From the IMG/VR virus record IMGVR_UViG_3300027719_000036, positions 1 through 36,410 of that record: a DNA stretch of 36,410 nucleotides. The stretch is one strand, 5' to 3'. Below, piece after piece: positions 30,146-36,410 of the stretch. Numbering within the stretch: the stretch's first letter is position 1; the number at the start of each line of letters is the position of its first letter. The notes under the pieces are model-generated. The model was not told where the DNA came from. It saw nothing but the letters and a program-made list of their open reading frames with translations, and did no database searches. Position numbers and translations under genes: made by a program. This DNA is from a virus.

Positions 30146-30667
30146 CTAAAAGCTCGTTACAACCTTTGCAGGTTCTGTTTTAGAATTGATACTTATATCT
30201 TTAGGGGGATTTCCTTTTAACTGGTCTGCTACCTTTTGGGCTACAGATTCATTATAGTTTTTAATAAATACTTCAGCGTTCTCTAAAGTCTTTTCCTTGT
30301 CAGGGTCGATAACATAAGTCACTAACTCAACAGGGATATTTGCTTTTGCGAACATATCGGAGGCATCGAGTTTATTTTCTCTAATTGCCAATTCCTTCGC
30401 CTTTGTATCTAACTCTCCTTTAAGTTTAGATGTCAATTCCTTTTCTTTTTCCTCTGAAGACAGTAGAGCCATTTTCTCTGTTTCTTCACGAACTTCTTTA
30501 ATCTTTGCGTCTATCTCTTTTTGAGATTTGAGATGTTCCCTTTCGAGCCTCTCCTTTAGAGCACGATCAAACTGTTCTTGAGTTAAAAGTTTTTCCTCCG
30601 CTTTGCCCTCTATAACTGGTGTTTCTGGAGTTTCTACACCAAGAGTGGTCTTTTGTTCATCTGACAT
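30146..30667 (-). CDS. Capsid scaffold protein (DUF4355/gp20-like)
   Basis: A 173-residue, highly charged, helical protein: QEQFDRALKERLEREHLKSQ at about 26-45, a long coiled-coil body, a hydrophobic motif ANIPVELVTYVIDPD (about 109-123) and EKVFIKNYNES-like end segment. This is the classic layout of phage scaffolds that guide capsid assembly and then leave. Just before the capsid gene (22-base gap) and after a late-promoter-like element. Confidence 0.9.
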   Translation of the reverse strand: MSDEQKTTLGVETPETPVIEGKAEEKLLTQEQFDRALKERLEREHLKSQKEIDAKIKEVREETEKMALLSSEEKEKELTSKLKGELDTKAKELAIRENKLDASDMFAKANIPVELVTYVIDPDKEKTLENAEVFIKNYNESVAQKVADQLKGNPPKDISINSKTEPAKVVTSF

Positions 30668-30714
30668 AATGTCATTTGATTAAATTATCAGTACTACGCT
30701 CTGCAGCTGTATCC

Positions 30715-30740
30715 ATATTTAATAGTAACATAAAAGTAAC
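30715..30740 (-). promoter_or_regulatory. Late-promoter-like repeat element B (before scaffold/capsid)
   Basis: Minus strand GTTAC-TTTTAT-GTTAC then TATTAAATAT (plus-strand gtaac at 30736 and 30725, 11 bases apart). Identical to element A over the GTTAC pair and TTTTAT, and follows the strong terminator at 30777-30836, so a new transcript must start here. Confidence 0.65.
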
Positions 30741-30776
30741 ATATACAACAAGGGAAAGGATAAAAAGAAAACTAAA

Positions 30777-30836
30777 GAGGGGGTATCATGTATGACGGAC
30801 AAAGTGTCCAGACGTATGATTTATTTTGACCCCCTC
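30777..30836 (-). terminator. Strong hairpin terminator after 110-residue gene
   Basis: GAGGGGGT (30784-30777 partner) pairs with ACCCCCTC to close a 60-base hairpin containing ATCAT/ATGAT and GGACA-CTT-TGTCC inner stems; minus-strand TTTAGTTTTCTTTTT follows. It ends the transcript of the 110-residue gene 8 bases after its stop. Confidence 0.82.
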
Positions 30837-30844
30837 AATAGGTA

Positions 30845-31177
30845 TTACATGAACTGTAGGACAGAATAACCCAAATTGGTTATCCTATCGTCTGGCAATA
30901 AAACTATCCCCCTTGTTGAGTTCTCTAAATGCGGAGATTGTGTAGTGATGATACTCTCACCTATCAATGTTCCAATCTCTCCTGTTAAGGTTATCCGTAC
31001 ATTACGATATTTCCCCTCTGGCCAGAAAACGTAGCATAATGGGTGTCGCTGTCCCCGAAATAACACGCCATTGAGTGCCACGTCAAACTCTTCTTTGGAT
31101 AGCCCCACATAGCTTTTCAATTCTGCTATGTAACGAAAGTCAATATTGCGATACTTTTTATTCGCCTTGATTTTCAT
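30845..31177 (-). CDS. Moron-like protein of unknown function, 110 residues
   Basis: Not recognised. Unlike its neighbours it has a strong GGAGG ribosome site, its own upstream region with an inverted repeat (31213-31227), and a strong terminator. Sequence is basic at the start (MKIKANKKYRNIDFRYIAEL), with a helix KSYVGLSKEEFDVAL, a beta-rich middle (VRITLTGEIGTLIGESIITT) and ends GYSVLQFM. This isolated cassette inside the head gene block has the marks of a moron: an extra gene that can be expressed separately, possibly for host interaction or defence. An anti-defence role is only speculation. Confidence 0.7.
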   Translation of the reverse strand: MKIKANKKYRNIDFRYIAELKSYVGLSKEEFDVALNGVLFRGQRHPLCYVFWPEGKYRNVRITLTGEIGTLIGESIITTQSPHLENSTRGIVLLPDDRITNLGYSVLQFM

Positions 31178-31212
31178 TTATGCCTCCATGTATACCTAGT
31201 TTTTAACGAACA

Positions 31213-31227
31213 TAGTCTTAAAGACTA
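31213..31227 (-). promoter_or_regulatory. Perfect inverted repeat, candidate operator
   Basis: TAGTCTT-A-AAGACTA (plus strand), a perfect 7-bp inverted repeat about one base centre, 36 bases before the 110-residue gene. A second weaker palindrome (CCTTGCAAGG) and an inverted pair TGTTTTGA/TCAAAACA (31236-31286) lie just upstream. The remaining 31287-31393 stretch holds no gene I can see. Confidence 0.45.
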
Positions 31228-31393
31228 AATAGAGATGTTTTGAATTCGCCTTGCAAGGATTAGAGCCACCTCAATATGTCAAAACACCCCTATTCAATTT
31301 TTAAGAACAACCCCTTGTAAGTCATCCGACAAATTGGGTTTAAGAACTAATTAGTGATGGGTATTGGAAAGATATAACCACCACTATCAGGCC

Positions 31394-31546
31394 TTAACTT
31401 TGTTGCAAAACTGTCCCAGACGGCCACATCTTAAATGTTTTTCTATCTCTAAACTCTGCCTGTTTCCCTGGATTCCATTGGCTAACTGGTCTTATATATC
31501 CTACTACCCTAGAATATACCTCACATAATTGTCGTTTTATTCTCAT
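31394..31546 (-). CDS. NrdD C-terminus-like glycyl-radical mini-protein, 50 residues
   Basis: MRIKRQLCEVYSRVVGYIRP then VSQWNPGKQAEFRDRKTF matches the C-terminal end of anaerobic ribonucleotide reductase NrdD, where the Gly in RVxGY carries the radical (here Gly16) and the downstream WNxGKQxEF...RKxF is conserved. Only this tail is present; there is no catalytic barrel in the window. Its ATG overlaps the phosphoesterase stop (ATGA), so it is expressed. It may act like the YfiD/GrcA spare part for a damaged host enzyme, or simply be a domain reused for another job. Confidence 0.75.
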   Translation of the reverse strand: MRIKRQLCEVYSRVVGYIRPVSQWNPGKQAEFRDRKTFKMWPSGTVLQQS

Positions 31547-32574
31547 TTTGCTATCTCCTTAATTATATCAGATACAGCCGTTGGCTTTTTAGACTTCAAC
31601 TTCCCTGTAAGATAAGGTTCAATCCTTTCTCTGGCACTTTCTAAACTCCAAAAGGCTTCAACTTCTTTTCTGTAAGGGTGTAATACTAGCCATACCGCAC
31701 CAACCGTGGATTCGTTCGATTGATCCTTCTTACCATACCCTTTCTTTGCACTGTATGAATCAGTTAGTTTGTATGGGCCACCTGCAACAAAGGTCTGCAT
31801 TTTAGAACCCTCTCCTGCGATAGATACTGACTGTTGAGATAATGCTTTCTTGTGGTTATGGAAACCTGCATATATATCAGCCCCTTGTCTTCCGAATTTA
31901 CTCTCTCTGTTTTCTGGATGACTATCGTTATATATAGAATTCCCTGGTAATTGGTGAGCACATACTATTCTGTAAACAACATCCCCTACTTTAAGCATGA
32001 TTACACTTGAACCCCTCATTAAAGGTGTCTTATATCGTTCTCTGAAGCTATTGTATAGAGTTGGGCCACTCTTCTCACTCCACATATCATGATCACCCTG
32101 TAGGGCCGCTAATATACTTCCCTTGCCTAACATATCAAACATCTTGAGAGCCATTGTAGTCTCTTCTGTGAATGAGGCTATCTTGTCATCTTGTGCGGGA
32201 TTGAACGCAGCACCGTCCACTACATCTCCACCAAGTATTGTATAGCACTTTGGATTCTCTGCTATGAAGTGTACATCTCTTCTCAACATCTCATAATCAA
32301 CTTCCTTCCCCGCCATGTGCTGGTCTCCAAACAAGCCAATCACAATAGGGGTGTCAGATTTTATTTCTATCTCTATACTGTCGGGAATACCCTCAATCTC
32401 TCTTCGGGCTTCTCTTCTTCTTATCATCTCGTCCATCATCTGATCGAATGTAACTTCCTTGTACGGGTCTTCTTTGTATATAGGTTCACTCTTATCCATA
32501 CTCTCATAAACCATTTCATTAACACTCTTGAAATCTCCCTTGCTATTAATAATTAATCCTTCTTGATTAGGCAT
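31543..32574 (-). CDS. Calcineurin-like metallophosphoesterase
   Basis: Start chosen at MPNQEGLIINSKGDF, overlapping the previous stop by 8 bases; an alternative start at 32613 adds 13 residues. Motifs in order: VIGLFGDQH, TILGGDVVDG, ALQGDHDMW (Asp in place of the usual Asn in GNHD), AHQLPGN and AGFHNHK, the metal-binding set of the family. These enzymes cleave phosphomonoesters or diesters. Finding one in the head gene block between minor head protein and scaffold is unusual; it may act on nucleotides or host signals. Confidence 0.88.
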   Translation of the reverse strand: MPNQEGLIINSKGDFKSVNEMVYESMDKSEPIYKEDPYKEVTFDQMMDEMIRRREARREIEGIPDSIEIEIKSDTPIVIGLFGDQHMAGKEVDYEMLRRDVHFIAENPKCYTILGGDVVDGAAFNPAQDDKIASFTEETTMALKMFDMLGKGSILAALQGDHDMWSEKSGPTLYNSFRERYKTPLMRGSSVIMLKVGDVVYRIVCAHQLPGNSIYNDSHPENRESKFGRQGADIYAGFHNHKKALSQQSVSIAGEGSKMQTFVAGGPYKLTDSYSAKKGYGKKDQSNESTVGAVWLVLHPYRKEVEAFWSLESARERIEPYLTGKLKSKKPTAVSDIIKEIAK

Positions 32575-32818
32575 TCTTTTTGCTACTGAATTTATATGGT
32601 GGATGGTCTGCAAATAGTCTTCGTTTTATTCTTAATATTGTAGAATCAGACGGTGCGTTCATATACCCAGAATAGTTCATAATATATTCTGTGGCATAAC
32701 CCAATTTAACCCAAACACACCATACGAGCCTTTGCTCATCTTGGCGTAAAGTAGGAAATTCATCGACTAACTCACGGATAATTTTGTATAAACCTGACCT
32801 TGGACAGTAGGTTTTCAC
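32567..32818 (-). CDS. Hypothetical protein, 83 residues
   Basis: Helical and basic: TYCPRSGLYKIIRELVDEFP at the start, then LRQDEQRLVWCVWVKLGYAT and ILRIKRRLFADHPPYKF. Two cysteines and several aromatics. Resembles a small DNA-binding helical domain, but no family is recognised. Its start follows the coiled-coil gene by 1 base and it overlaps the phosphoesterase. Confidence 0.6.
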   Translation of the reverse strand: MKTYCPRSGLYKIIRELVDEFPTLRQDEQRLVWCVWVKLGYATEYIMNYSGYMNAPSDSTILRIKRRLFADHPPYKFSSKKNA

Positions 32819-32819
32819 T

Positions 32820-33107
32820 TTATTCCCCTAAAAACTTAAATGTTTTCTTCTTTTTAGGTTTAACTTCGAGTTGTTTAACTCTCTGGTCTATATTCTCTAG
32901 TCTATTACTTATCTCCTTAATGTCAATGGCTACATTTATCCTTTCTTTAAGGGATAATTTGTTAAATCTCCTGTTAATCAGTATAGTTTCTTTAAGCTCT
33001 TCGTTCTCTTGCTCTAGTGTATCAATCTTGTTCCTTTGTTTAACAGTCTTTTCTTCAAGATCAAACATTGTTCGGGTAATAAGATTAACTATATTCACCG
33101 TTACCAA
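32820..33107 (-). CDS. Coiled-coil protein, 95 residues
   Basis: Heptad-rich: VTVNIVNLITRTMFDLEEKT then LEQENEELKETIL and IKEISNRLENIDQRVKQLEV. The C-terminus is very basic (KPKKKKTFKFLGE). Likely an oligomeric adaptor or virion-internal protein. Preceded at 33116-33129 by an inverted repeat GTAAC-ACTT-GTTAC in the short gap after the minor head protein. Confidence 0.6.
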   Translation of the reverse strand: MVTVNIVNLITRTMFDLEEKTVKQRNKIDTLEQENEELKETILINRRFNKLSLKERINVAIDIKEISNRLENIDQRVKQLEVKPKKKKTFKFLGE

Positions 33108-33134
33108 CAGTTAGGGTAACACTTGTTACATACA

Positions 33135-34178
33135 CTACTTGTTACGCTTCCAACCATCCGATACAAGACCTCCGATGTTGGCTTCATAAATTTCTTTGAA
33201 CATATCGGTTGTCTCTGGATTGAGTACATCTTCCTTTTTAGGTTGTGGAGTAGGGGCTTTCTCAACTTCTCTCGCTTTTACTTCGTTATCAAACACGATT
33301 TGCGTTCCCGATCTACAATTAGGATGTAATGGAGGAAAGTTCTCACCAACTGTGGCATCTTCTACCCTGTACACCTTACCATCGTGTTCCTCGCATATAT
33401 TGGAAGTTCTATTATCCATAACAGCGTCAAACTTATAGAATCTAATGCCCTCGTCTCTGTAGCTTTGTAGTTCCCCTTGATTCTGAAAGTAATCGGTTTC
33501 TGTTCTGATTAACCTAGTAGCATTAAACTTTCCAACATCCATTCGCTCTTGTATCATTCTGATCATTTTATCCTGTGATATACCTGTGGTTAGTCCCGCT
33601 CCTAGAACCTCTTGTAAGTTCATTGATAATCTTGAAGTATTAGTCCATATCCTCGTTGAATAATTACCACCTTCCCATTGGTTAGCCAATATCTCCTTGA
33701 TACCCCTGTCGTCTATAGTAGAAAACCCGCTACTAGCTCCCATCTGCAATCTAATATCTTCTCTTTGGGAATTGTAAGCGTCAAAGACTATCCTCGCATA
33801 CGCCCCTGTGGTGGTGTTTATTTCCTTTGGGGCTATACGCTGTATCTGCCAGTATACCTGCTGTTTGAGAGCCTCTAGGCGTGTCAAACGGGCTATGTAG
33901 TTCTTATCATAGATGTCAGATACATTGAATCCCAACGCCCTCATATCAGCCTGAATGTTTTTGATAAAATTACTCTTGTCAGCACCAGATAGAACCCTGC
34001 TTAATTCACCAACATCTAATCCAACCTTATTGGCGTAGTTTACATATATACTGTTGATCTCTTTATTAATGTTTCGCAGTGCAAGGTCATACATAGGCAA
34101 TACCTTGTTCATTGCAGCTAATCCTAGCCTTTCACTGTGTAACAGTCTTCTGCTTTGTCTATCTGACCAATAACTCAT
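33135..34178 (-). CDS. Minor head/morphogenesis protein, MuF (SPP1 gp7)-like
   Basis: Start chosen at MSYWSDRQSRRLLHSERLGL, overlapping the preceding stop by 4 bases (ATGA); a longer frame starts at 34196. About 347 residues. The C-terminal domain carries the MuF metal-binding set: FDAVMDNRTSNICEEHDGKV, then VGENFPPLHPNCRS. SPP1 gp7/MuF proteins bind the portal and are ejected with DNA. A tail (PTPQPKKEDVLNPETTDM) follows the MuF domain. Confidence 0.9.
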   Translation of the reverse strand: MSYWSDRQSRRLLHSERLGLAAMNKVLPMYDLALRNINKEINSIYVNYANKVGLDVGELSRVLSGADKSNFIKNIQADMRALGFNVSDIYDKNYIARLTRLEALKQQVYWQIQRIAPKEINTTTGAYARIVFDAYNSQREDIRLQMGASSGFSTIDDRGIKEILANQWEGGNYSTRIWTNTSRLSMNLQEVLGAGLTTGISQDKMIRMIQERMDVGKFNATRLIRTETDYFQNQGELQSYRDEGIRFYKFDAVMDNRTSNICEEHDGKVYRVEDATVGENFPPLHPNCRSGTQIVFDNEVKAREVEKAPTPQPKKEDVLNPETTDMFKEIYEANIGGLVSDGWKRNK

Positions 34179-34294
34179 ATATGAAAGAATAACCAAATAA
34201 ATACACTACCTAGTAATAAACAAATCTGTTTTGCGAATAAAACAAGAACGAGAGCCAATATTAAGGCCATAACCCACTTTATGATCTTCTTCAT
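34175..34294 (-). CDS. Single-span membrane peptide, 39 residues
   Basis: MKKIIKWVMALILALVLVLF then AKQICLLLGSVFIWLFFHI, one or two membrane passes with a basic N-terminus. The TGA stop overlaps the minor head ATG. It sits 12 bases after the 285-residue protein gene. Similar tiny hydrophobic genes occur beside virion genes; role unknown. Confidence 0.6.
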   Translation of the reverse strand: MKKIIKWVMALILALVLVLFAKQICLLLGSVFIWLFFHI

Positions 34295-34305
34295 TTAATT
34301 AGTTG

Positions 34306-35163
34306 TTAAATTACTTGTAACCATTCAACAAAACTACCCTGTTTAGCAGTGATAGCAGAGTTGGCAGCTTCGGAAGCGAACCTTGCTTGTACATATCCAT
34401 CTTCTGTAGGTGTTATAAATCCTTCCATTACACACATATTACCTGTAGTTGAACCATTTCCAAGTGAAGTTGCATTTGATGCAGCTGGTATGTCGTTAGC
34501 TATGATATTGTTTGGCGTGTTTGAAGTCGCTGTTAGAGTATAGTTTGAAGTCATGGCAAAATAGTTGTTCGCTGGTACAAATACGCTCCATCTTGAACCT
34601 GTTGTAGTAGCCTGTGCCGTATAGGTTATATGGAATCTAAACCAGTATCTATTTCCCGCTGTTATAGGCACGGCCAATCCGTCTACATCTGCGATGGTGT
34701 TTAATGTGGCATTATTGTTAACTACATCCGCTGCTAGGGTAACGATATTTAATACACTACTTGCTGGTGAGGTTGCATTCATTACAGCTGTCTTTTCAAC
34801 TCCACCATTACTAATTAATCTGAATCCAGAACCTTCTGCGTACTCCACTTTTTCATTTGGTAATAACACCCCTTTCCATAGTGTAAATGTACCACTGCCA
34901 TCATTGAATTGTATGGTTACTGTGGCATTAGCAGTATCAGAATTAAATACGGATATAAAGTCTACAACCCTTTGGTTGTCTGTATCGGGGGCTGGAACTA
35001 TTGACACGGCCGTTGTGTCGCTAGTGAGTATCATGTTTCTACTAGGAATAAATGTCGTGGTCGTTATATCTCTATAAGAACTGGCACATTGAAGTTGATT
35101 AACAGCAGCAGCACTTGTTAATACTGCTTCTACTGCATCACTTGTTGTATTGAGAATTATCAT
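34306..35163 (-). CDS. Virion protein (fibre-associated), 285 residues
   Basis: Beta-rich. Residues 40-115 (VSIVPAPDTDNQRVVDFISV then ATVTIQFNDGSGTF and GVLLPNEKVEYAEGSGF) match a module seen in phage structural proteins, and the second half holds GNRYWFRFHITYTAQATTTG and WSVFVPANNYFA, another recurrent fibre module. It follows the collagen-like fibre by 16 bases and precedes a small membrane gene, so it probably forms part of the same head-side fibre complex. Confidence 0.75.
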   Translation of the reverse strand: MIILNTTSDAVEAVLTSAAAVNQLQCASSYRDITTTTFIPSRNMILTSDTTAVSIVPAPDTDNQRVVDFISVFNSDTANATVTIQFNDGSGTFTLWKGVLLPNEKVEYAEGSGFRLISNGGVEKTAVMNATSPASSVLNIVTLAADVVNNNATLNTIADVDGLAVPITAGNRYWFRFHITYTAQATTTGSRWSVFVPANNYFAMTSNYTLTATSNTPNNIIANDIPAASNATSLGNGSTTGNMCVMEGFITPTEDGYVQARFASEAANSAITAKQGSFVEWLQVI

Positions 35164-35179
35164 ATTAAGTTTATTAAAA

Positions 35180-36410
35180 TTAAATTGTTCTTGTTAATAC
35201 TTGAGCCTGTGATAAACCAACGTCATCAAGCATAGCTACTGTTCCATCTTTGTCAGGGAAGGTAACTGTCCTATCCGAACTGTTGGCATTATCTATTATA
35301 GTATATGCACTTCTACTTGCTCCACTTGCTATTTTTACTTGCCCATTCTCCCAATTCAATACTATTGGCCCACTCTCTGTGTTAGACATTAACTGTCTAT
35401 TCTCTAGGTCTATTGATTGAAGTGCTGCTTGGTCTGTATATGTACCAAACCCGTCAAGCTCGGCTACTGTGGCCTGTTGTGCCGCTGTAAGATGATAATA
35501 CTCTCCTAAAGTGCCGCCCTGCTTTCCTGTTAGAGAGTTGTGGTCTGTTGTGCTTAATTCTACTCTGGATATTGAATCATCTCTCCAATCTACATAATTA
35601 TTTCCATCGGCTGTAGTAACAATTTTTGCCTTCATAGCATTAGCATAAGAATCATTTGTTTGGAATATCAAAGTTGCTATTGGCCTTATCTCTGGCAATG
35701 GTAACTCACTTAATACTAGGTTTCTAATCTCCGTATCTGCTCCTGTTCTTGCATTCACCACATTGTTGTATTCATTTTGCCCCATTACAGCTATCATGGG
35801 TTTATCCTTCTCTGTAGTAGCGAACACATGACACAATACGTAATCACCATCAGTTACTTCTTTAAGTTCCCAACTTGCACCATTTAAGAAGTTGTACGCC
35901 AACCTATCCTCACCAACTGTTCCTGTTTTAGTTACACTATAGCCACTTACTACATCTCTACTCCATTCTTCATCTCCTAACATATAGTAAATTGGAAGCC
36001 CTGTTGTATATAACACGGGCTGTATTAAGTCGTATATGTCTTCATCGGTAACGTCTCCAATATCAACTCCGAATTGTGCGTGGGTATTTGAACTACCATT
36101 ACCAATAACAATACTGTTTAATCCTAATCCACTTATGTATCTTAATCCTTCAGTGAAATGTAGGTAAGCATGGGTATTACCATCCATCTGAATACCATGT
36201 CTTTCCTCTCCGATGTATATAGCTTCGCCATCTGTAGAATTCCAATACAGGTACGATACAATAGGTTTTGTTCTGATTACTAGAGAATTTTGTGCATCAG
36301 TCGGATTAGCCATTTCAGTTAATACTCCTTCATCATAATAAACAACGTGGATTCCTGTTACATCTGATATTGGAACAGATTCTGCGACTGTTTTGGTGTA
36401 TTTAACTCCA
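35180..36410 (-). CDS. Collagen-like virion fibre protein, C-terminal part (enters from right edge)
   Basis: Open from the right edge with no need for a start: codons before the first ATG at 36313 are in frame (GVKYTKTVAESVPISDVTG then IHVVYYDEGVLTEMANPTDA). It ends with TIIDNANSSDRTVTFPDKDG and VAMLDDVGLSQAQVLTRTI, a common phage fibre C-terminus. The edge fragment continues the left-end gene: left end ...TSFDIYESG, right end GVKYTKTVAE..., a known recurrent fibre module when joined. The join is in frame if the terminal dinucleotide ca is shared; total about 864 residues. Confidence 0.85.
   Translation of the reverse strand, partial: GVKYTKTVAESVPISDVTGIHVVYYDEGVLTEMANPTDAQNSLVIRTKPIVSYLYWNSTDGEAIYIGEERHGIQMDGNTHAYLHFTEGLRYISGLGLNSIVIGNGSSNTHAQFGVDIGDVTDEDIYDLIQPVLYTTGLPIYYMLGDEEWSRDVVSGYSVTKTGTVGEDRLAYNFLNGASWELKEVTDGDYVLCHVFATTEKDKPMIAVMGQNEYNNVVNARTGADTEIRNLVLSELPLPEIRPIATLIFQTNDSYANAMKAKIVTTADGNNYVDWRDDSISRVELSTTDHNSLTGKQGGTLGEYYHLTAAQQATVAELDGFGTYTDQAALQSIDLENRQLMSNTESGPIVLNWENGQVKIASGASRSAYTIIDNANSSDRTVTFPDKDGTVAMLDDVGLSQAQVLTRTI

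Noticed and set aside
31236-31286. Small tRNA-like fold closed by TGTTTTGA/TCAAAACA with CCTTGCAAGG inside
   Set aside because: Only 51 bases long with no T-arm or anticodon arm; better treated as part of a regulatory region.
36311-36313. ATG at 36313 as the true start of the right-end fibre gene
   Set aside because: Codons upstream to the window edge are open and continue the fibre module, so the gene starts beyond the edge (at 1366 on a circle).
1-36410. Lysogeny module, CRISPR array or insertion sequence
   Set aside because: No integrase, CI-like repressor, transposase, or regular spaced repeats could be found in any frame or gap.

Overview
The window looks like one complete genome of a tailed bacteriophage with a long non-contractile tail (siphovirus type, SPP1/HK97-like head and tail logic). 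Every convincing gene lies on the minus strand, so the map reads from high to low coordinates. The DNA is AT-rich by eye. A two-transmembrane holin candidate and an M23 peptidase point to a bacterial host. The three best promoters have sigma70-type -35/-10 boxes, which argues against Bacteroidota. Ribosome binding sites are mixed: some genes have strong AGGAGG-like sites, while most virion genes have only an A-rich leader. The host cannot be named. A small anaerobic-NrdD-like gene hints at an anaerobic one.

The two ends appear to belong to one gene. The gene running off the left edge (1-1366) and the gene entering from the right edge (35180-36410) read as one collagen-like fibre protein of about 864 residues if the last two bases (ca) duplicate the first two (ca). 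That makes the molecule circular or circularly permuted, about 36.4 kb.

Layout in transcription order. (1) 16.8-10.0 kb: early genes, mostly small and of unknown function, starting with a replication-initiator-like HTH protein. Three near-consensus promoters (16.77, 14.63 and 13.11 kb) head three blocks, and a roughly 420-base structured RNA region sits at 12.39-12.81 kb. (2) 10.5-4.4 kb: a PD-(D/E)xK-like nuclease, a NinG-like nuclease, then a tightly overlapping cassette for sugar-nucleotide and glycan work (4,6-dehydratase, SDR epimerase/reductase, methyltransferase, ParB-like protein, GT4 glycosyltransferase), followed by a ParB-DNA methyltransferase fusion. (3) 4.4-1.4 kb: small terminase, large terminase, portal. 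(4) 1.4 kb through the junction to 30.1 kb: collagen-like fibre, second virion protein, MuF-like minor head protein, metallophosphoesterase, NrdD-like mini-protein, an isolated 110-residue gene with its own terminator, scaffold and major capsid protein. (5) 29.2-18.7 kb: head-tail connectors, tail tube, tail chaperones with a programmed -1 frameshift, tape measure, tail tip and fibre proteins. (6) 18.7-16.8 kb: lysis genes.

A repeated element (two GTTAC boxes 11 bases apart followed by an ATTAA-rich stretch) lies ahead of the portal block, the scaffold/capsid block and the lysis block, and is a good candidate for the late-gene promoter or activator site. Hairpins right after the capsid and tail-tube genes probably set relative expression. 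I found no integrase, repressor, DNA polymerase, helicase, canonical tRNA or CRISPR array.
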